A stretch of DNA of 64,000 nucleotides from Hymenobacter siberiensis (GCF_018967845.1 NZ_JAHLZZ010000001.1:1674001-1738000), one strand, 5' to 3'; positions 36,147-45,082 are shown, counted from the stretch's first letter. Notes: generated by a model not told the origin, from the sequence alone. Numbers and translations are program-made.

Positions 36147-36812
36147 CTAATGAAGACGGATTATCTGTTTCAAAGGGTTGTCATTCATTAAGAAATCCTT
36201 GTGGTTAATCTGTATGTTTCCAACAATGTCTGCTACGAGCTTGCCTTGATAGTTTTTAAGGCGGTCTTCCGACAAAATAATGCAAAACCGATATGTGCAA
36301 CTGTCGTTCACGTAGGCCAAGCAGTAGCCTTTGTAGGCCTTCTTTTGAGCAAGAAAACCCGCAATCCGTTCGACGCCAAAATCATGTTGAAACACCAGCT
36401 TCTTTAGCGTGTCGCTGGTAACATGGAAAGGAGAAAAAGCATTGTTTGCCAATTGTCGGGCAAATGCATAATTGTGTGATGAGGGGGCGTCATTTTCCCA
36501 ACGCGCAAACGTAACGCACTCGATACTATCAGCGCTATTGGGCGGTGACGCGACTGCTTCTTGATATAATTTTCGGTCAGCAACACGGACTTCCCACCCC
36601 GGCGGAAGCGGAATAAATTCTCCATTGTCCTGAATGCCTGTCCAACCCTTCAACGTTGAGTCAGAGTCTCGTTGGAAGTTGAATGAGTCAACGGAAATGG
36701 TATCACCCAGCGTTTTAGAAGCTGCTTCCAGTCGCTCGTCGCTAATATTTAGTCGGCATTGGGTACAAAGAGCTACTATCAGAGGTAGTAGGAATACACG
36801 AGTGGATTTCAT
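36147..36812 (-). CDS. AT-richer lipoprotein-like protein of unknown function
   Basis: 221 aa. A short hydrophobic signal is followed by Cys residues near 16 and 19 (CTQC), a possible lipobox. The mature part has PLPPGWEVRVADRK near residue 70 and several Cys, with no recognised domain. Its codon use is visibly AT-richer than that of neighbouring genes, with many AAT, AAA and TTT codons. This suggests recent acquisition. It lies between the MscS gene and a 324-base intergenic stretch. Confidence 0.75.
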   Translation of the reverse strand: MKSTRVFLLPLIVALCTQCRLNISDERLEAASKTLGDTISVDSFNFQRDSDSTLKGWTGIQDNGEFIPLPPGWEVRVADRKLYQEAVASPPNSADSIECVTFARWENDAPSSHNYAFARQLANNAFSPFHVTSDTLKKLVFQHDFGVERIAGFLAQKKAYKGYCLAYVNDSCTYRFCIILSEDRLKNYQGKLVADIVGNIQINHKDFLMNDNPLKQIIRLH

Positions 36813-36878
36813 TTGAGAGTAGCTGGTTTTGCTTGCAAAGGTCTACTGAATGAATGGCTCATTTTAACATAACACCGT

Positions 36879-37100
36879 CTATTTCCCAATCTGTACGGAG
36901 CGGTCGTTGATGCCATATGGGTATTGCTTGAGCAGCTGGGTGATTTCGGCGCCGGTCACCCGTAGCCGTGAGCGGCCTACACGTTCAAGGGGCAGTAGCT
37001 GTCGGAGCAGTCGAGGAACTGGGGCCAGAAGCCGAAGCCGCTTCGCCGGGCGGCCGGGCGTCAGATTTCTCGCGGGCTCCGGCCCACATTCCCACCCCAA
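36879..37100 (-). other. Possible gene remnant in a 324-base intergenic stretch
   Basis: The region 36813-37136 has no supported gene. On the - strand, a 73-codon frame ends with a coding-like stretch containing EITQLLKQYPYGINDRSV, which could be the C-terminus of a lost gene. The upstream half is Arg/Pro-rich and looks like random GC-rich sequence. I do not recognise the family. Confidence 0.25.
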
Positions 37101-37136
37101 CTCCCGTATAGCGGCCTACCATCTAGCCTTATTCTA

Positions 37137-38063
37137 ATGAAAACCCCCAATAATAAAACCACCAAGCCCCGCGTGCTCGTTACCGGTGGCACCGGTAAGC
37201 TGGGCAAAGTCTGCGTAGCCGATTTGCAGGCCCATGGCTACGACGTGTTCGTGGTCGATACCGTGCCGGCCGGCGAAAGCGTGCCCCACATGGTGGCCGA
37301 CCTCGCCGATTTCGGCCAGACGCTGGATGCCCTCTCATCGGTAGGCCACCACATTTATGCGGGTGTGGCTCCGCAGGCGTTCGATGCCGTGGTGCACCTG
37401 GCGGCCATCCCCACGCCGCGCATCGCCCCCGATGCCCACATCTTCCAGAACAACATCATGAGCACCTACAACGTGTTCGAGGCGGCACGGCGGCTGGGCA
37501 TCCGCAACGTTATCTGGGCCAGCAGCGAAACCACGCTGGGCGAGCCCTTCGACGAAAAGGCCCCCTACGCGCCTGTGGACGAGGATTACCCGCTGCGCGC
37601 CAAAAGCGCCTACGCCTTGGCCAAGGTGCTGATGGAGGACATGGCCCGCCAGTTCTGCTACCAAACGCCGGACATGAAGCTCGTAGGCCTGCGCTTCAGT
37701 AACGTGATGGAGCCCGCCGACTACGCCAAATTCCCGGCCTACAACGACGACCCCCAGGAGCGCAAATGGAACATGTGGGCCTACATCGACGCCCGCGACG
37801 GTGCCCAGGCCATTCGCAAAGCCGTGGAGTGGCAGGCCACCGGCATGCACGCCTTCATCATCGCCAACGCCGATACCGTGATGTCGAAATCCTCGACCGA
37901 CCTCATGGCCGAGGTGTTCCCTGGCGTGGAAGTGCGTAAGAAGCTGGGCCAGCACGAAACGCTGCTTTCCATCGAAAAAGCCCGCCGCGAGCTGGGTTAC
38001 GAGCCCGAATACAGCTGGCGCGAGGCCAAAACCACGGCGCCCGCCAAGGCCAAAAAGGCGTAG
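37137..38063 (+). CDS. NAD-dependent epimerase/dehydratase family protein
   Basis: 308 aa extended-SDR fold. The cofactor motif TGGTGKLGK lies near residue 17, the active-site Ser/Tyr/Lys are in SSETTLG and SAYALAKVLME, and the extended substrate domain follows. The C-terminus is Lys/Ala-rich. It would oxidise or epimerise a sugar or related substrate with NAD(P), but the substrate is unknown. It lies 176 bases upstream of a PfpI-family gene on the same strand, and both may belong to a carbonyl- or stress-response unit. Confidence 0.9.
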   Translation: MKTPNNKTTKPRVLVTGGTGKLGKVCVADLQAHGYDVFVVDTVPAGESVPHMVADLADFGQTLDALSSVGHHIYAGVAPQAFDAVVHLAAIPTPRIAPDAHIFQNNIMSTYNVFEAARRLGIRNVIWASSETTLGEPFDEKAPYAPVDEDYPLRAKSAYALAKVLMEDMARQFCYQTPDMKLVGLRFSNVMEPADYAKFPAYNDDPQERKWNMWAYIDARDGAQAIRKAVEWQATGMHAFIIANADTVMSKSSTDLMAEVFPGVEVRKKLGQHETLLSIEKARRELGYEPEYSWREAKTTAPAKAKKA

Positions 38064-38239
38064 CCGCCACAGCAAACCGGCCTGGGGCGGCAGGCCGCCG
38101 CTAAGGCTCTGCTTACTCCGCGCCGGGAGTCGGCGCTTACCCCAAAGCCCGAATTTTATCCAACCTGCGGCTTTTTTGGGCGTAAACCCAGGTAGCCGGG
38201 CATTCTTCCGGCACTACGCTTCTTACTTTCCAGACTACT

Positions 38240-38818
38240 ATGAGCATCTTCAGCAGCGATAAACTCAAGGGCAAGAAAATTGCCATCATTGCCACCGACG
38301 GCTTCGAGCAGGCCGAACTCGACGACCCCAAGAAATACCTCGAAGGCGAGGGGGCTGAAACCCACGTCATTTCCCTCAAAAGTGGTTCCATCAAGGGTTG
38401 GGACGGCCCCAACAAGGACTGGGGCAGCAAAGTCGATGTCGATAAAGTAATCACCGATGCCAAGCCGGCCGACTACGACGCCCTGGTGCTGCCGGGCGGC
38501 CAAATGAACCCCGATATCCTGCGTACCAACAAAGACGTGGTAGCCTTCGTGAAGGAATTTGCCGGCTCGGGCAAAGTGGTAGCTGCCATCTGCCACGGCC
38601 CCTGGACGCTGATTGAGGCCGATGTGGTGCGCGGCAAGCGCATGACCAGCTGGCCCAGCCTGCAAACCGACCTGCGCAACGCCGGCGCGCATTGGGAAGA
38701 CTCAGAAGTGGTGACCGACCACGGCCTCATCACCAGCCGCAAGCCGGAGGACATTCCGGCCTTCAACAAGAAGATTGTGGAAGAAATGCTGGAGCCCCAG
38801 CACGGCGGGCATAACTAG
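38240..38818 (+). CDS. DJ-1/PfpI-family protein (YhbO-like)
   Basis: 192 aa. The class I glutamine-amidotransferase-like fold is clear, with the early Glu in DGFEQAEL and the nucleophile Cys in AAICHGPW (about residue 118). The length and the GWD insertion resemble YhbO/PfpI proteins, reported as stress-protective deglycase, glyoxalase or protease enzymes. A strong hairpin terminator follows 107 bases downstream. Confidence 0.93.
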   Translation: MSIFSSDKLKGKKIAIIATDGFEQAELDDPKKYLEGEGAETHVISLKSGSIKGWDGPNKDWGSKVDVDKVITDAKPADYDALVLPGGQMNPDILRTNKDVVAFVKEFAGSGKVVAAICHGPWTLIEADVVRGKRMTSWPSLQTDLRNAGAHWEDSEVVTDHGLITSRKPEDIPAFNKKIVEEMLEPQHGGHN

Positions 38819-38924
38819 CACCCGTCTGACTGCCAATGAGTAAATGCCTGGTGCTAAGTCACCTGCATCTTATTTATTCGCTTCATCTTCTGGCTTTACG
38901 TCCGCGTAGGAGAGGGGTGACGTC

Positions 38925-38968
38925 AAGCAAAGAGGCCCGGCAACTTAGGTTGCCGGGCCTCTTTGCTT
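38925..38968. terminator. Bidirectional terminator between convergent genes
   Basis: Perfect 20-bp arms, beginning AAGCAAAGAGGCCCGG, enclose a 4-base loop. The hairpin lies between the PfpI-family gene and the convergent alpha/beta hydrolase gene. T content just after the stem is modest, so efficiency is uncertain. Confidence 0.8.
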
Positions 38969-39000
38969 GCTGCGGACGCGCAAGGTGCAGAAGGCCAGGG

Positions 39001-40167
39001 CTATTTCTGGCTCATAATCCAGGTGTAGATACTGGCCTGGGCATCGGGCGATATGGGCGCGGGCGATATTCCGTCGGCCTCCCCTTTGCTCAGCTGCAAG
39101 GCGTGGTTGAGGCCGGGTACGTGCAGCTCGGTTACGCGGGCATTGCTGCGGAGGCCTTTTTTGAGGAGGGCCAGATTAACCGTGGCATTCACCTCGGCAT
39201 CGTCTTCGCCCTGCAGCAGCAGCACGGGGCACTGCACCTTGGGCAGCGTGGGCAGGGGGTCGAAGGCCAGGTAGTTGCGGTAGGCGGGCATGGTTAGGGT
39301 TTGCACGCTGGTCTGCACATCCTCCGGCGCAATGTTGGGGTAGCGCTGGCGCAGCATATTGCTGAGAATGGCCTGGGCCTGCGCGTTGTCGGGCGTTTGG
39401 CGCACTATTTCCAGCATGGCGCGCTGGTGCTTCACTAGAGCTTCCTCGTCGTGGCGTATGGCCATTTTCTGGCGCAGGCGTTGCTGGTCGAGGTAGGTTT
39501 GCACCTGGGCGCTGTTGGAGCCGTGGGCGCGCATTTTGGTGGCTTCCTGCTCGGCAGCCACCTGGTCGAGGCGGTACTTGTGCTGGCGTTGCGCATCGGT
39601 CGAATCGTTGCCGAGCACCTTGCCATACATGGTGGGCTGAGTGGCCAGCAGTTCGCGGCCGGGCAAGCCCGCCGCTGCCAGCGTTACCAAAAACGTGGGC
39701 GCCAGCAGCTGCGCGCTGGCCAGCAGGGCCACGTTGCCACCCTCGCCGTGGCCGATAAGGCCGAGCCGCGTCACATCGACCTGGGGCCGGGTGCGCAGGT
39801 AGTTCAGGGCCGCCAAGGCATCGGCCGAGCGTTCGGCCAGCGTGCCGGGAGTAGCGGGGCCGTTATCGGTGCCGCGCTCTTCCAGGCGCAGCACCACCAT
39901 GCCCTTGCTCACGAGGTAGTCGGCCAGGTTGGTTAGTAGCTGCTTGTCGGCCGGGGTGGGGGCCAGGGTGCCGGCCTTGTGCTCGGCCAGCAGCACCGCC
40001 GCCGGAAAAGGCCCGGGGCCGGTGGGCAGCCGCAGCACCCCGTTGAGGCGCATGCCCCCAGCCGGCGACGAGAGCACCACTGCCTCTACCCGGTCGAGGG
40101 TGTTGGCCGGCGCATCAAACGTCAGCAGCAGGCAAAAAGCGGCGAGAACAGAGCGGAAAGAGCGCAT
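39001..40167 (-). CDS. Alpha/beta hydrolase lacking the Ser nucleophile
   Basis: 388 aa from ATG 40167 with a signal peptide. The fold and order match secreted dienelactone-hydrolase/BAAT-like hydrolases: GVLRLPTGPGPFPAAVLL near residue 40, an oxyanion-loop region, the nucleophile elbow, an Asp in LLQGEDDAEVN and a His in PGLNHALQ. In the elbow the expected G-H-S-x-G reads GHGEGG, with Gly141 encoded GGC at 39745-39747 where AGC would give Ser. A single base change would therefore abolish catalysis. A helical insertion of about 100 residues separates elbow and Asp. Confidence 0.88.
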   Translation of the reverse strand: MRSFRSVLAAFCLLLTFDAPANTLDRVEAVVLSSPAGGMRLNGVLRLPTGPGPFPAAVLLAEHKAGTLAPTPADKQLLTNLADYLVSKGMVVLRLEERGTDNGPATPGTLAERSADALAALNYLRTRPQVDVTRLGLIGHGEGGNVALLASAQLLAPTFLVTLAAAGLPGRELLATQPTMYGKVLGNDSTDAQRQHKYRLDQVAAEQEATKMRAHGSNSAQVQTYLDQQRLRQKMAIRHDEEALVKHQRAMLEIVRQTPDNAQAQAILSNMLRQRYPNIAPEDVQTSVQTLTMPAYRNYLAFDPLPTLPKVQCPVLLLQGEDDAEVNATVNLALLKKGLRSNARVTELHVPGLNHALQLSKGEADGISPAPISPDAQASIYTWIMSQK

Positions 40168-40379
40168 AAGAGGGAGGCTGAAAACCAGCCTTCCCCGGAA
40201 TACTCGGGGCGTGGGCGGTGGTGACAGAGCTACGCAAAGCTCTACCACCCGTATTCTCAACGGATTGGTTTCCCGTTGAACCGGTCTGTTTCGTCGTCTT
40301 ATGGTACCATTTGCTGCGCGAATGGAAACCGGCTATTCTCATAATGGGCCGATAATCCCAATCTGGGATAAAATAACCA

Positions 40380-40892
40380 TCATCCCAGCAGCCGAAACCA
40401 GTCGCGCCCCAGCCAGTGCAGCAGGCTCCACATCGTGGCATCAAACACCAGCAGAAATCCGCCCTGCACCCACAGCGAGCGGCCGAAGCCCAGCAGCCGC
40501 ACGGGAAGCACCTGCCCCGGCACCAGGGCCCGCGCCCGCAGGTAGTAGCCGGTCATAATATAGGCCACGTCGAGCCCAGCATTCAGCAAAAACAGGTTCT
40601 CGTTGAACAGCTGCGACTGCAGCAGCTCGGCGGGCACCAAGCCGGCCGGCGCCACGAAGTGCAGCTGCAGAATGCCCCACGCGGCCAGCCCGGCGTTCAC
40701 CAGGCCCCAGCCCACGTTCATGCCGTGGAAATAGAACGACTCGTGCCGCCGGTCGCTGTTGGCCAGATAGTAGCCGCTGCCCACCAAGTTGAGGAGTACC
40801 CAAGCCGTCAGCACGGCCAGGCCCCGGCCCAGCAGCAGCTCGCGCGTCATAAAGAGGCGGGCAATATCGACGGCAGCAAGGGAGGCGGGCAT
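40380..40892 (-). CDS. Four-helix membrane protein, DUF6992-like
   Basis: 170 aa with four hydrophobic helices. The conserved phrases YYLANSDRRHESFYFHGMN, FNENLFLLNAGLDVAYI and the Trp-rich C-terminus fit an uncharacterised Bacteroidota family, which I believe is DUF6992, though I cannot verify the number. No catalytic residues are obvious. It follows the outer-membrane barrel gene on the same strand, but a terminator lies between. Confidence 0.7.
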   Translation of the reverse strand: MPASLAAVDIARLFMTRELLLGRGLAVLTAWVLLNLVGSGYYLANSDRRHESFYFHGMNVGWGLVNAGLAAWGILQLHFVAPAGLVPAELLQSQLFNENLFLLNAGLDVAYIMTGYYLRARALVPGQVLPVRLLGFGRSLWVQGGFLLVFDATMWSLLHWLGRDWFRLLG

Positions 40893-40918
40893 GGTAGCGG
40901 GAGGGGCGAAGGGGAAAG

Positions 40919-40950
40919 AAAAAAGGAAGCCCTGGTGGGGCTTCCTTTCT
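40919..40950 (-). terminator. Terminator after the outer-membrane barrel gene
   Basis: An 11-bp stem, AAAGGAAGCCC paired with GGGCTTCCTTT, with a short loop and on the - strand a tract of T. It ends the transcript of the gene at 40975-41673. Confidence 0.85.
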
Positions 40951-40974
40951 TAACAAAAATGCAAGGCCGTGCGC

Positions 40975-41673
40975 TTATTGACGCAGGCCAATGGCCACAT
41001 ACAGCTGCACAACCTGGTTGTGCACCGAAGGCAGGGTAACCGTGGAAGTACCACCATTGGCGCTGGGATACTGCTTGCTGGTATCGAATATTTTGCCAAA
41101 AGACAGGTCATAGCGAGCGCCGAGGCGTGCGGGGCCTACGCGGTACTCCAATCCGCCGATGCCGCCGAAATCCACCGTGTTGAAGCCTCTGGCCGCTAGG
41201 CCCAGGTCCTCATCGCCCTGCTTGGCTTTGGTGAGCAGCGAAATCTGCGGCCCAATATGGAAGCTGAAATTATCGGTAACATTGCCCACGTAGAGAATGG
41301 GCAGTTCGAGATAATCGAGGCGAGTGGTTTTGTTAACGAGGCTCACATTGCTGCCATTCACCACGTTGATGTCGGAGTTGTAGCCCTTGCGGTTGTAGAG
41401 CAGCTCTACCTGAATCGACGAAAAGTTGTTGAGCCCAAACTGACCATAAACGCCCGCATGGAAGGCGTTGTAAGCCGATACGTTGGTGATGCCATCGCCG
41501 TAGGGACGGGAGAAGTTGTAGCCGCCTTTCACACCAAAACCGGTATTGCCCGATTCGGTCGATTTGCCGCCCGTGTAGTCTTTGGAAGACGTAGCGCCGC
41601 CGGGAGCCGCCTGGGCAAACGCAGAAGAAGCCGAAGTAACAGCCAGCAGCAATAGTAGGAGAGTCTTTTTCAT
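40975..41673 (-). CDS. PorT-type outer-membrane beta-barrel protein
   Basis: 232 aa from ATG 41673. A Sec signal peptide ends at Ala-Phe-Ala-Gln. Alternating strands (GFGVKGGYNFS, VELLYNRKGYNS, YLELPILYVGN, FHIGPQISLLTKA) form the eight- to ten-stranded barrel of the PorT/outer-membrane beta-barrel family. The Ala/Gly/Thr-rich linker after the signal is low complexity. Function unknown in this subgroup. Confidence 0.92.
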   Translation of the reverse strand: MKKTLLLLLLAVTSASSAFAQAAPGGATSSKDYTGGKSTESGNTGFGVKGGYNFSRPYGDGITNVSAYNAFHAGVYGQFGLNNFSSIQVELLYNRKGYNSDINVVNGSNVSLVNKTTRLDYLELPILYVGNVTDNFSFHIGPQISLLTKAKQGDEDLGLAARGFNTVDFGGIGGLEYRVGPARLGARYDLSFGKIFDTSKQYPSANGGTSTVTLPSVHNQVVQLYVAIGLRQ

Positions 41674-41823
41674 GGGTGAAATGAAGTGAGGGTAATGGGC
41701 CAGCGGCCGGGGAAGACTACTATTCCCGTTTGCCACTATACTTTGCCGGGACCATAAGGTTGCCTGTCGGCCTCGTTCGGGAGAAAAAAGTGGGCCCGGT
41801 TAGTCTCATCCGCAACGCGGAAC

Positions 41824-41831
41824 TACCTTTG
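41824..41831 (+). promoter_or_regulatory. TACCTTTG -7 element for tRNA-Val
   Basis: An exact TACCTTTG placed 31 bases before the mature tRNA start, which suits a short leader removed by RNase P. No obvious -33 TTTG is present. Confidence 0.6.
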
Positions 41832-41861
41832 AGGCGGCGGCCCGCGGGCATGGCCAATTCC

Positions 41862-41936
41862 GGGGTGTTAGCTCAGTTGGTTCAGAGCGCCACCCTGACA
41901 CGGTGGAGGTCGTTGGTTCGAGCCCAATACGCCTCA
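41862..41936 (+). tRNA. tRNA-Val (anticodon GAC)
   Basis: 75 bases with full cloverleaf. The acceptor GGGGTGT pairs with ACGCCTC (with two G-U pairs), the D-arm holds GCTCAGTTGGTTCAGAGC, the anticodon stem CCACC/GGTGG frames a CTGACAC loop with GAC at 34-36, and the T-loop is GGTTCGAGCC. Discriminator A. The terminal CCA is not encoded. GAC reads Val codons GTC and GTT. A terminator begins four bases later. Confidence 0.97.
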
Positions 41937-41939
41937 CGG

Positions 41940-41974
41940 AAACCCTCATTGCAGTGCGCAATGAGGGTTTTTTT
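41940..41974 (+). terminator. Terminator after tRNA-Val
   Basis: A perfect 13-bp stem, AAACCCTCATTGC with its complement, closes a 5-base loop and is followed by a run of T. It ends the monocistronic tRNA transcript. Confidence 0.93.
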
Positions 41975-42025
41975 ATGGATTATCCCCCGGTTGATTCAGT
42001 GCTGTTTCCAGAGCTGTATACGGGA

Positions 42026-42109
42026 TGTAGCGACGCGACACTTCGCGTATCCCCGTTGAACGACGCCCACGCGAGGAGACGCGAAGTGTTGCGCTTGAAA
42101 TATGCTACA
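42026..42109. repeat. Imperfect intergenic inverted repeat (ACTTCGCGT class)
   Basis: The phrase ACACTTCGCGT in 42038-42048 is matched by ACGCGAAGTGT in 42079-42089, with outer TGTAGC and GCTACA marking the ends. The pairing is broken in the middle of each arm. It lies between tRNA-Val and MITE copy 2. Confidence 0.55.
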
Positions 42110-42123
42110 GCATTATCATTTAA

Positions 42124-42240
42124 TAGGACTTACGCAGTTGAAACACTAACCAACTGAAAAACAGCAATATAACAAATATACGTCTTGAATGCAAGTCGTT
42201 GATTTTCAGGTTACATAGCTTTTGAAGTGCGTAAGTCCTA
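42124..42240. mobile_element. MITE copy 2 (117 bp)
   Basis: The same length and termini as the copy at 146-262: TAGGACTTACGCA at 42124-42136 and its complement at 42228-42240. Flanked by TTTAA at 42119-42123 and again at 42241-42245, a 5-bp target duplication different from that of copy 1. The two copies differ by only a handful of bases in the interior. It sits between tRNA-Val and the BON-domain gene. Confidence 0.92.
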
Positions 42241-42504
42241 TTTAAGTAACTAATTATTATCCTGGCCCCAGCGGGTACGAGCCCTGTGGGGCCTAGCGAA
42301 CGGCTGCATGACTTCCTGCCTGCCGCTGCCGTTGGCCTGGAGTGGGCTACGGCGCGGTCCTGCATGGCGGGCGGCCACTACTTGACGCATGTCATGCGAT
42401 GCGACAATTCTGGTCATGGGAAAGGGGGGGAGGCGAAGGGACCTTTGAGGAAGGCTGACTTTCTGGTCGGCCCGCACTTTTCTCACCCCAATTCCCACCC
42501 GCCC

Positions 42505-43968
42505 ATGCAATCCACTCAATTGCTTACGCCGCCCGCTGCTACCGAGCGCGTGACCGATGCTGCCATCACAGCGGCCATCAAAATGCTGCTGGCCAACAAG
42601 AAAGGTCTTGTCGTGCACCAGATTGCCGTGCAGACCCGCGATGGCATCGTCGAGCTGAGCGGCTTCACCACCAATCTGCTGGCGCGGCAGCGGGCCGAAG
42701 AAATTGCGCTGGCCGTGCACGGAGTGGGCGGCGTGCACAGCACCCTGGTCGTGCGCACTGCCGACGTGCCCGATGCCGAGCTGCAGCACGCCGTGGCTCG
42801 CGCCCTGGCTGACGACCCGGCCACCAACGACTACCAGGTGCATTGCCGGGCCAGCCACTGCGTGGTCACGCTAAGCGGCCTGGTGCAGTCGTGGGCCGAG
42901 AAACAGCTGGTGCTGTGCGTGGTGCAGGGCGTGCGCGGGGTGCGCGGCGTAGAAGCCGGGGAGCTGATGATTCGCGGGGGCGCCATTTTGAATTCGGATG
43001 AGGAAATTGTTGCCCAGATTCGGGAGCAGCTCGACTGGGACATTCGCGTGAACGGGGCGCTGGTGGTGGTGAGCATCCACGAGCAGGTGGTGCACCTGTC
43101 GGGCACGGTGGGTACGGCCGCCGAGAAAGACCGCATCGTGGGCATGGCCTACCAAACCGGCACTACCTGCGTGGATGCCCGCGACCTGTTTGTGGCCTAT
43201 TGGGTAATGGGGCGCGAAATCCGCCGCGAGAAATTTGCCCCTAAAACGGATGCTGCCATTGGGGCCGCCGTGCGCGCCATGCTCCACTTCAACCCGCGCG
43301 TGCGCTCGGCCGAAACACTGGTGCAGGTGCTCGATGGGGTGGTGACGCTGGCCGGCACCGTGCGCAACCTGCGCATCCGGCAGGGGGCCGAACAGGACGC
43401 CCGCCACGTGGTGGGCGTGCACAACGTGCACAACCTGCTGAAGGTGCGGCCCGCCCAGCTGGTGCCCGATGAAGAAATTCGCCAGACTATTGTGGCCGCC
43501 CTGGCCCGAGACCCTTACGTGGGCCACCTGCAATTTGGCGTGCAGGTGCACGGCGGGCAGGCCCTGCTCACGGGCCGGGTCGACACGCATTTTGAGCTGG
43601 AACAGGCCGGCGATGTGGTAGCCGGCGCGAATGGCGTGGTGGATGTGAACAACCGGCTGGACGTGGTGGGCGCGGCGGTCGGGCGGGTATCGGCCCCGGC
43701 CCCGCGCAACCCCGACTTGGCGCTGGCGGCCCGCATTCGGGCCCGCTACCGCTGGTCGGCGGGGCTGCACGACCAGGAGGTGGCCGTGCAGGTAGTCGCT
43801 GGCCGGGCCACCCTCACCGGCACCGTCGATACCTGGCTCGACCGCAAGCTGGCGGCCCAGGAGGCCCACGAAGCCGGTGCCCACGAGGTGAACAACCACC
43901 TGCTCGTGCTGAATACCGACCCGCGCATCAACCGCCAAACCCCCGTCGAATATGGAATCGAAGCCTAG
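42505..43968 (+). CDS. Six-BON-domain protein
   Basis: 487 aa from ATG 42505, with no signal peptide. BON modules repeat about every 75 residues: each begins with an alternating hydrophobic helix such as ELQHAVARALADDP and ends with strands such as GVVTLAGTVRNLR. I count six, at about 20-85, 90-155, 168-232, 250-318, 322-390 and 405-470. BON domains bind membranes or polysaccharide and are induced by osmotic and membrane stress. Without a signal it should be cytoplasmic, facing the inner membrane. It leads the + strand stress block and overlaps the next small ORF by 17 bases. Confidence 0.9.
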   Translation: MQSTQLLTPPAATERVTDAAITAAIKMLLANKKGLVVHQIAVQTRDGIVELSGFTTNLLARQRAEEIALAVHGVGGVHSTLVVRTADVPDAELQHAVARALADDPATNDYQVHCRASHCVVTLSGLVQSWAEKQLVLCVVQGVRGVRGVEAGELMIRGGAILNSDEEIVAQIREQLDWDIRVNGALVVVSIHEQVVHLSGTVGTAAEKDRIVGMAYQTGTTCVDARDLFVAYWVMGREIRREKFAPKTDAAIGAAVRAMLHFNPRVRSAETLVQVLDGVVTLAGTVRNLRIRQGAEQDARHVVGVHNVHNLLKVRPAQLVPDEEIRQTIVAALARDPYVGHLQFGVQVHGGQALLTGRVDTHFELEQAGDVVAGANGVVDVNNRLDVVGAAVGRVSAPAPRNPDLALAARIRARYRWSAGLHDQEVAVQVVAGRATLTGTVDTWLDRKLAAQEAHEAGAHEVNNHLLVLNTDPRINRQTPVEYGIEA

Positions 43969-44152
43969 CCCCGCCCCTCACTACGCCGAAGATTCGGTGT
44001 GGTCCATCAGCGCCGGCACCCGACAGGGCGCGCAGGAAGCCGATGCCTGCATGGCCGCCGACGACTGGCTGTATGCCGCCCCCGGCCTGCCGGTGCCGGC
44101 TGCGGCCCGGCCTAATGGTGCCCCCAGCCCGCCCCCAATGCCTTCGCACTGA
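43952..44152 (+). CDS. Small ORF overlapping the BON gene
   Basis: 66 aa, starting 17 bases inside the end of the BON gene, an arrangement consistent with translational coupling. Contains Trp residues near 18 and 39 and a Pro-rich C-terminus. No family recognised. The 27 bases after it lead directly to the Usp gene, which favours it being an operon member, though it could be spurious. Confidence 0.4.
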   Translation: MESKPSPAPHYAEDSVWSISAGTRQGAQEADACMAADDWLYAAPGLPVPAAARPNGAPSPPPMPSH

Positions 44153-44179
44153 TTTCTGCACCTCTTTTTCTTCATTGCC

Positions 44180-45001
44180 ATGACGCCCTCCATCGTTGTT
44201 CTGACCGATTTTTTCGCTGTTTCCAACCGGGCGTTGTCCTATGCGGCCGGGCTGGCCGTGCCGCTGAAGGCCAGCCTGCTGCTGCTGCACGCCCGCCACG
44301 ACGAGCTGCTGGCCCCGGCAGCGTTTGCCAGCCGGCACACGACCGACGGCGAGCTGAAAACCGCTTACGCCCTGGAAAAGCTGGCGGCCGCGCAGCCCGT
44401 GGCTACGGATGTCGACATTTCGAGCTTCTCGCTGGCCGAAGCCTTGCAGGAAGTGGTGGGGCAGCGCCCGCCGCTGCTAGTGGTGCTGGGCCGGGCCGGA
44501 GCCGAGCCCACCCCCGAAGACCTGGTAACGGCCACGGCCATGGACCTGCTGCGCCACACGCCCTACCCGCTGCTGGTGATACCACTGGCCGGTTGGGACG
44601 CCTTCCCGCCCCGCCGCCTGCTGCTGGCCGTGGATGGCGAACCCTTCAGCCTGGTCGAATACCGCGACGTGCTCAACCAGCTGCTGCACGCCACCCAAGG
44701 CACCTTCAGCCTGGTGCAGGTGACGGATAACGGCGACACGCCCCCGAGCGCCGCCGCCGTGCTCGACACGGTGCGCACCAACGACCTTGTAAGCGAGCTG
44801 GCCGAAAACAGCCTGCGCCAGGTGTACCAGAACACCATTGTGGGCGGTATTCTGCAGGAGGCAGCCGGGGAGCAGGCCGATATGCTGGTGGTTGTCGCCC
44901 GTCGGCATAGCCTGCTGGGCGGCTTGTTCCACCGCAGCGTGACGGCGCAGCTGCTGCGCGAAAGCGCCATTCCGGTGCTGGTGCTGCCGGCGGCGGATTA
45001 G
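44180..45001 (+). CDS. Universal stress protein, tandem Usp domains
   Basis: 273 aa. Two UspA-like domains: one opens at SIVVLTDFFAVSNRAL (about 4-140) and the second near RRLLLAVDGEPFS (about 148-270). The second ends in a nucleotide-loop-like sequence LLGGLFHRSVTAQLLR followed by a VLVLP strand, typical of the G-x9-G-[ST] loop region. Tandem Usp proteins are common in Bacteroidota and respond to starvation, oxygen or osmotic change. It precedes a second tandem Usp gene by 81 bases. Confidence 0.92.
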   Translation: MTPSIVVLTDFFAVSNRALSYAAGLAVPLKASLLLLHARHDELLAPAAFASRHTTDGELKTAYALEKLAAAQPVATDVDISSFSLAEALQEVVGQRPPLLVVLGRAGAEPTPEDLVTATAMDLLRHTPYPLLVIPLAGWDAFPPRRLLLAVDGEPFSLVEYRDVLNQLLHATQGTFSLVQVTDNGDTPPSAAAVLDTVRTNDLVSELAENSLRQVYQNTIVGGILQEAAGEQADMLVVVARRHSLLGGLFHRSVTAQLLRESAIPVLVLPAAD

Positions 45002-45082
45002 GCTTTTGGCTGAAACAGGACGTCATGCTGAGCATGACCGTTGCTCCCTTCCCTCTTTCCCGCACCTTCCCACCCTTCCGCC

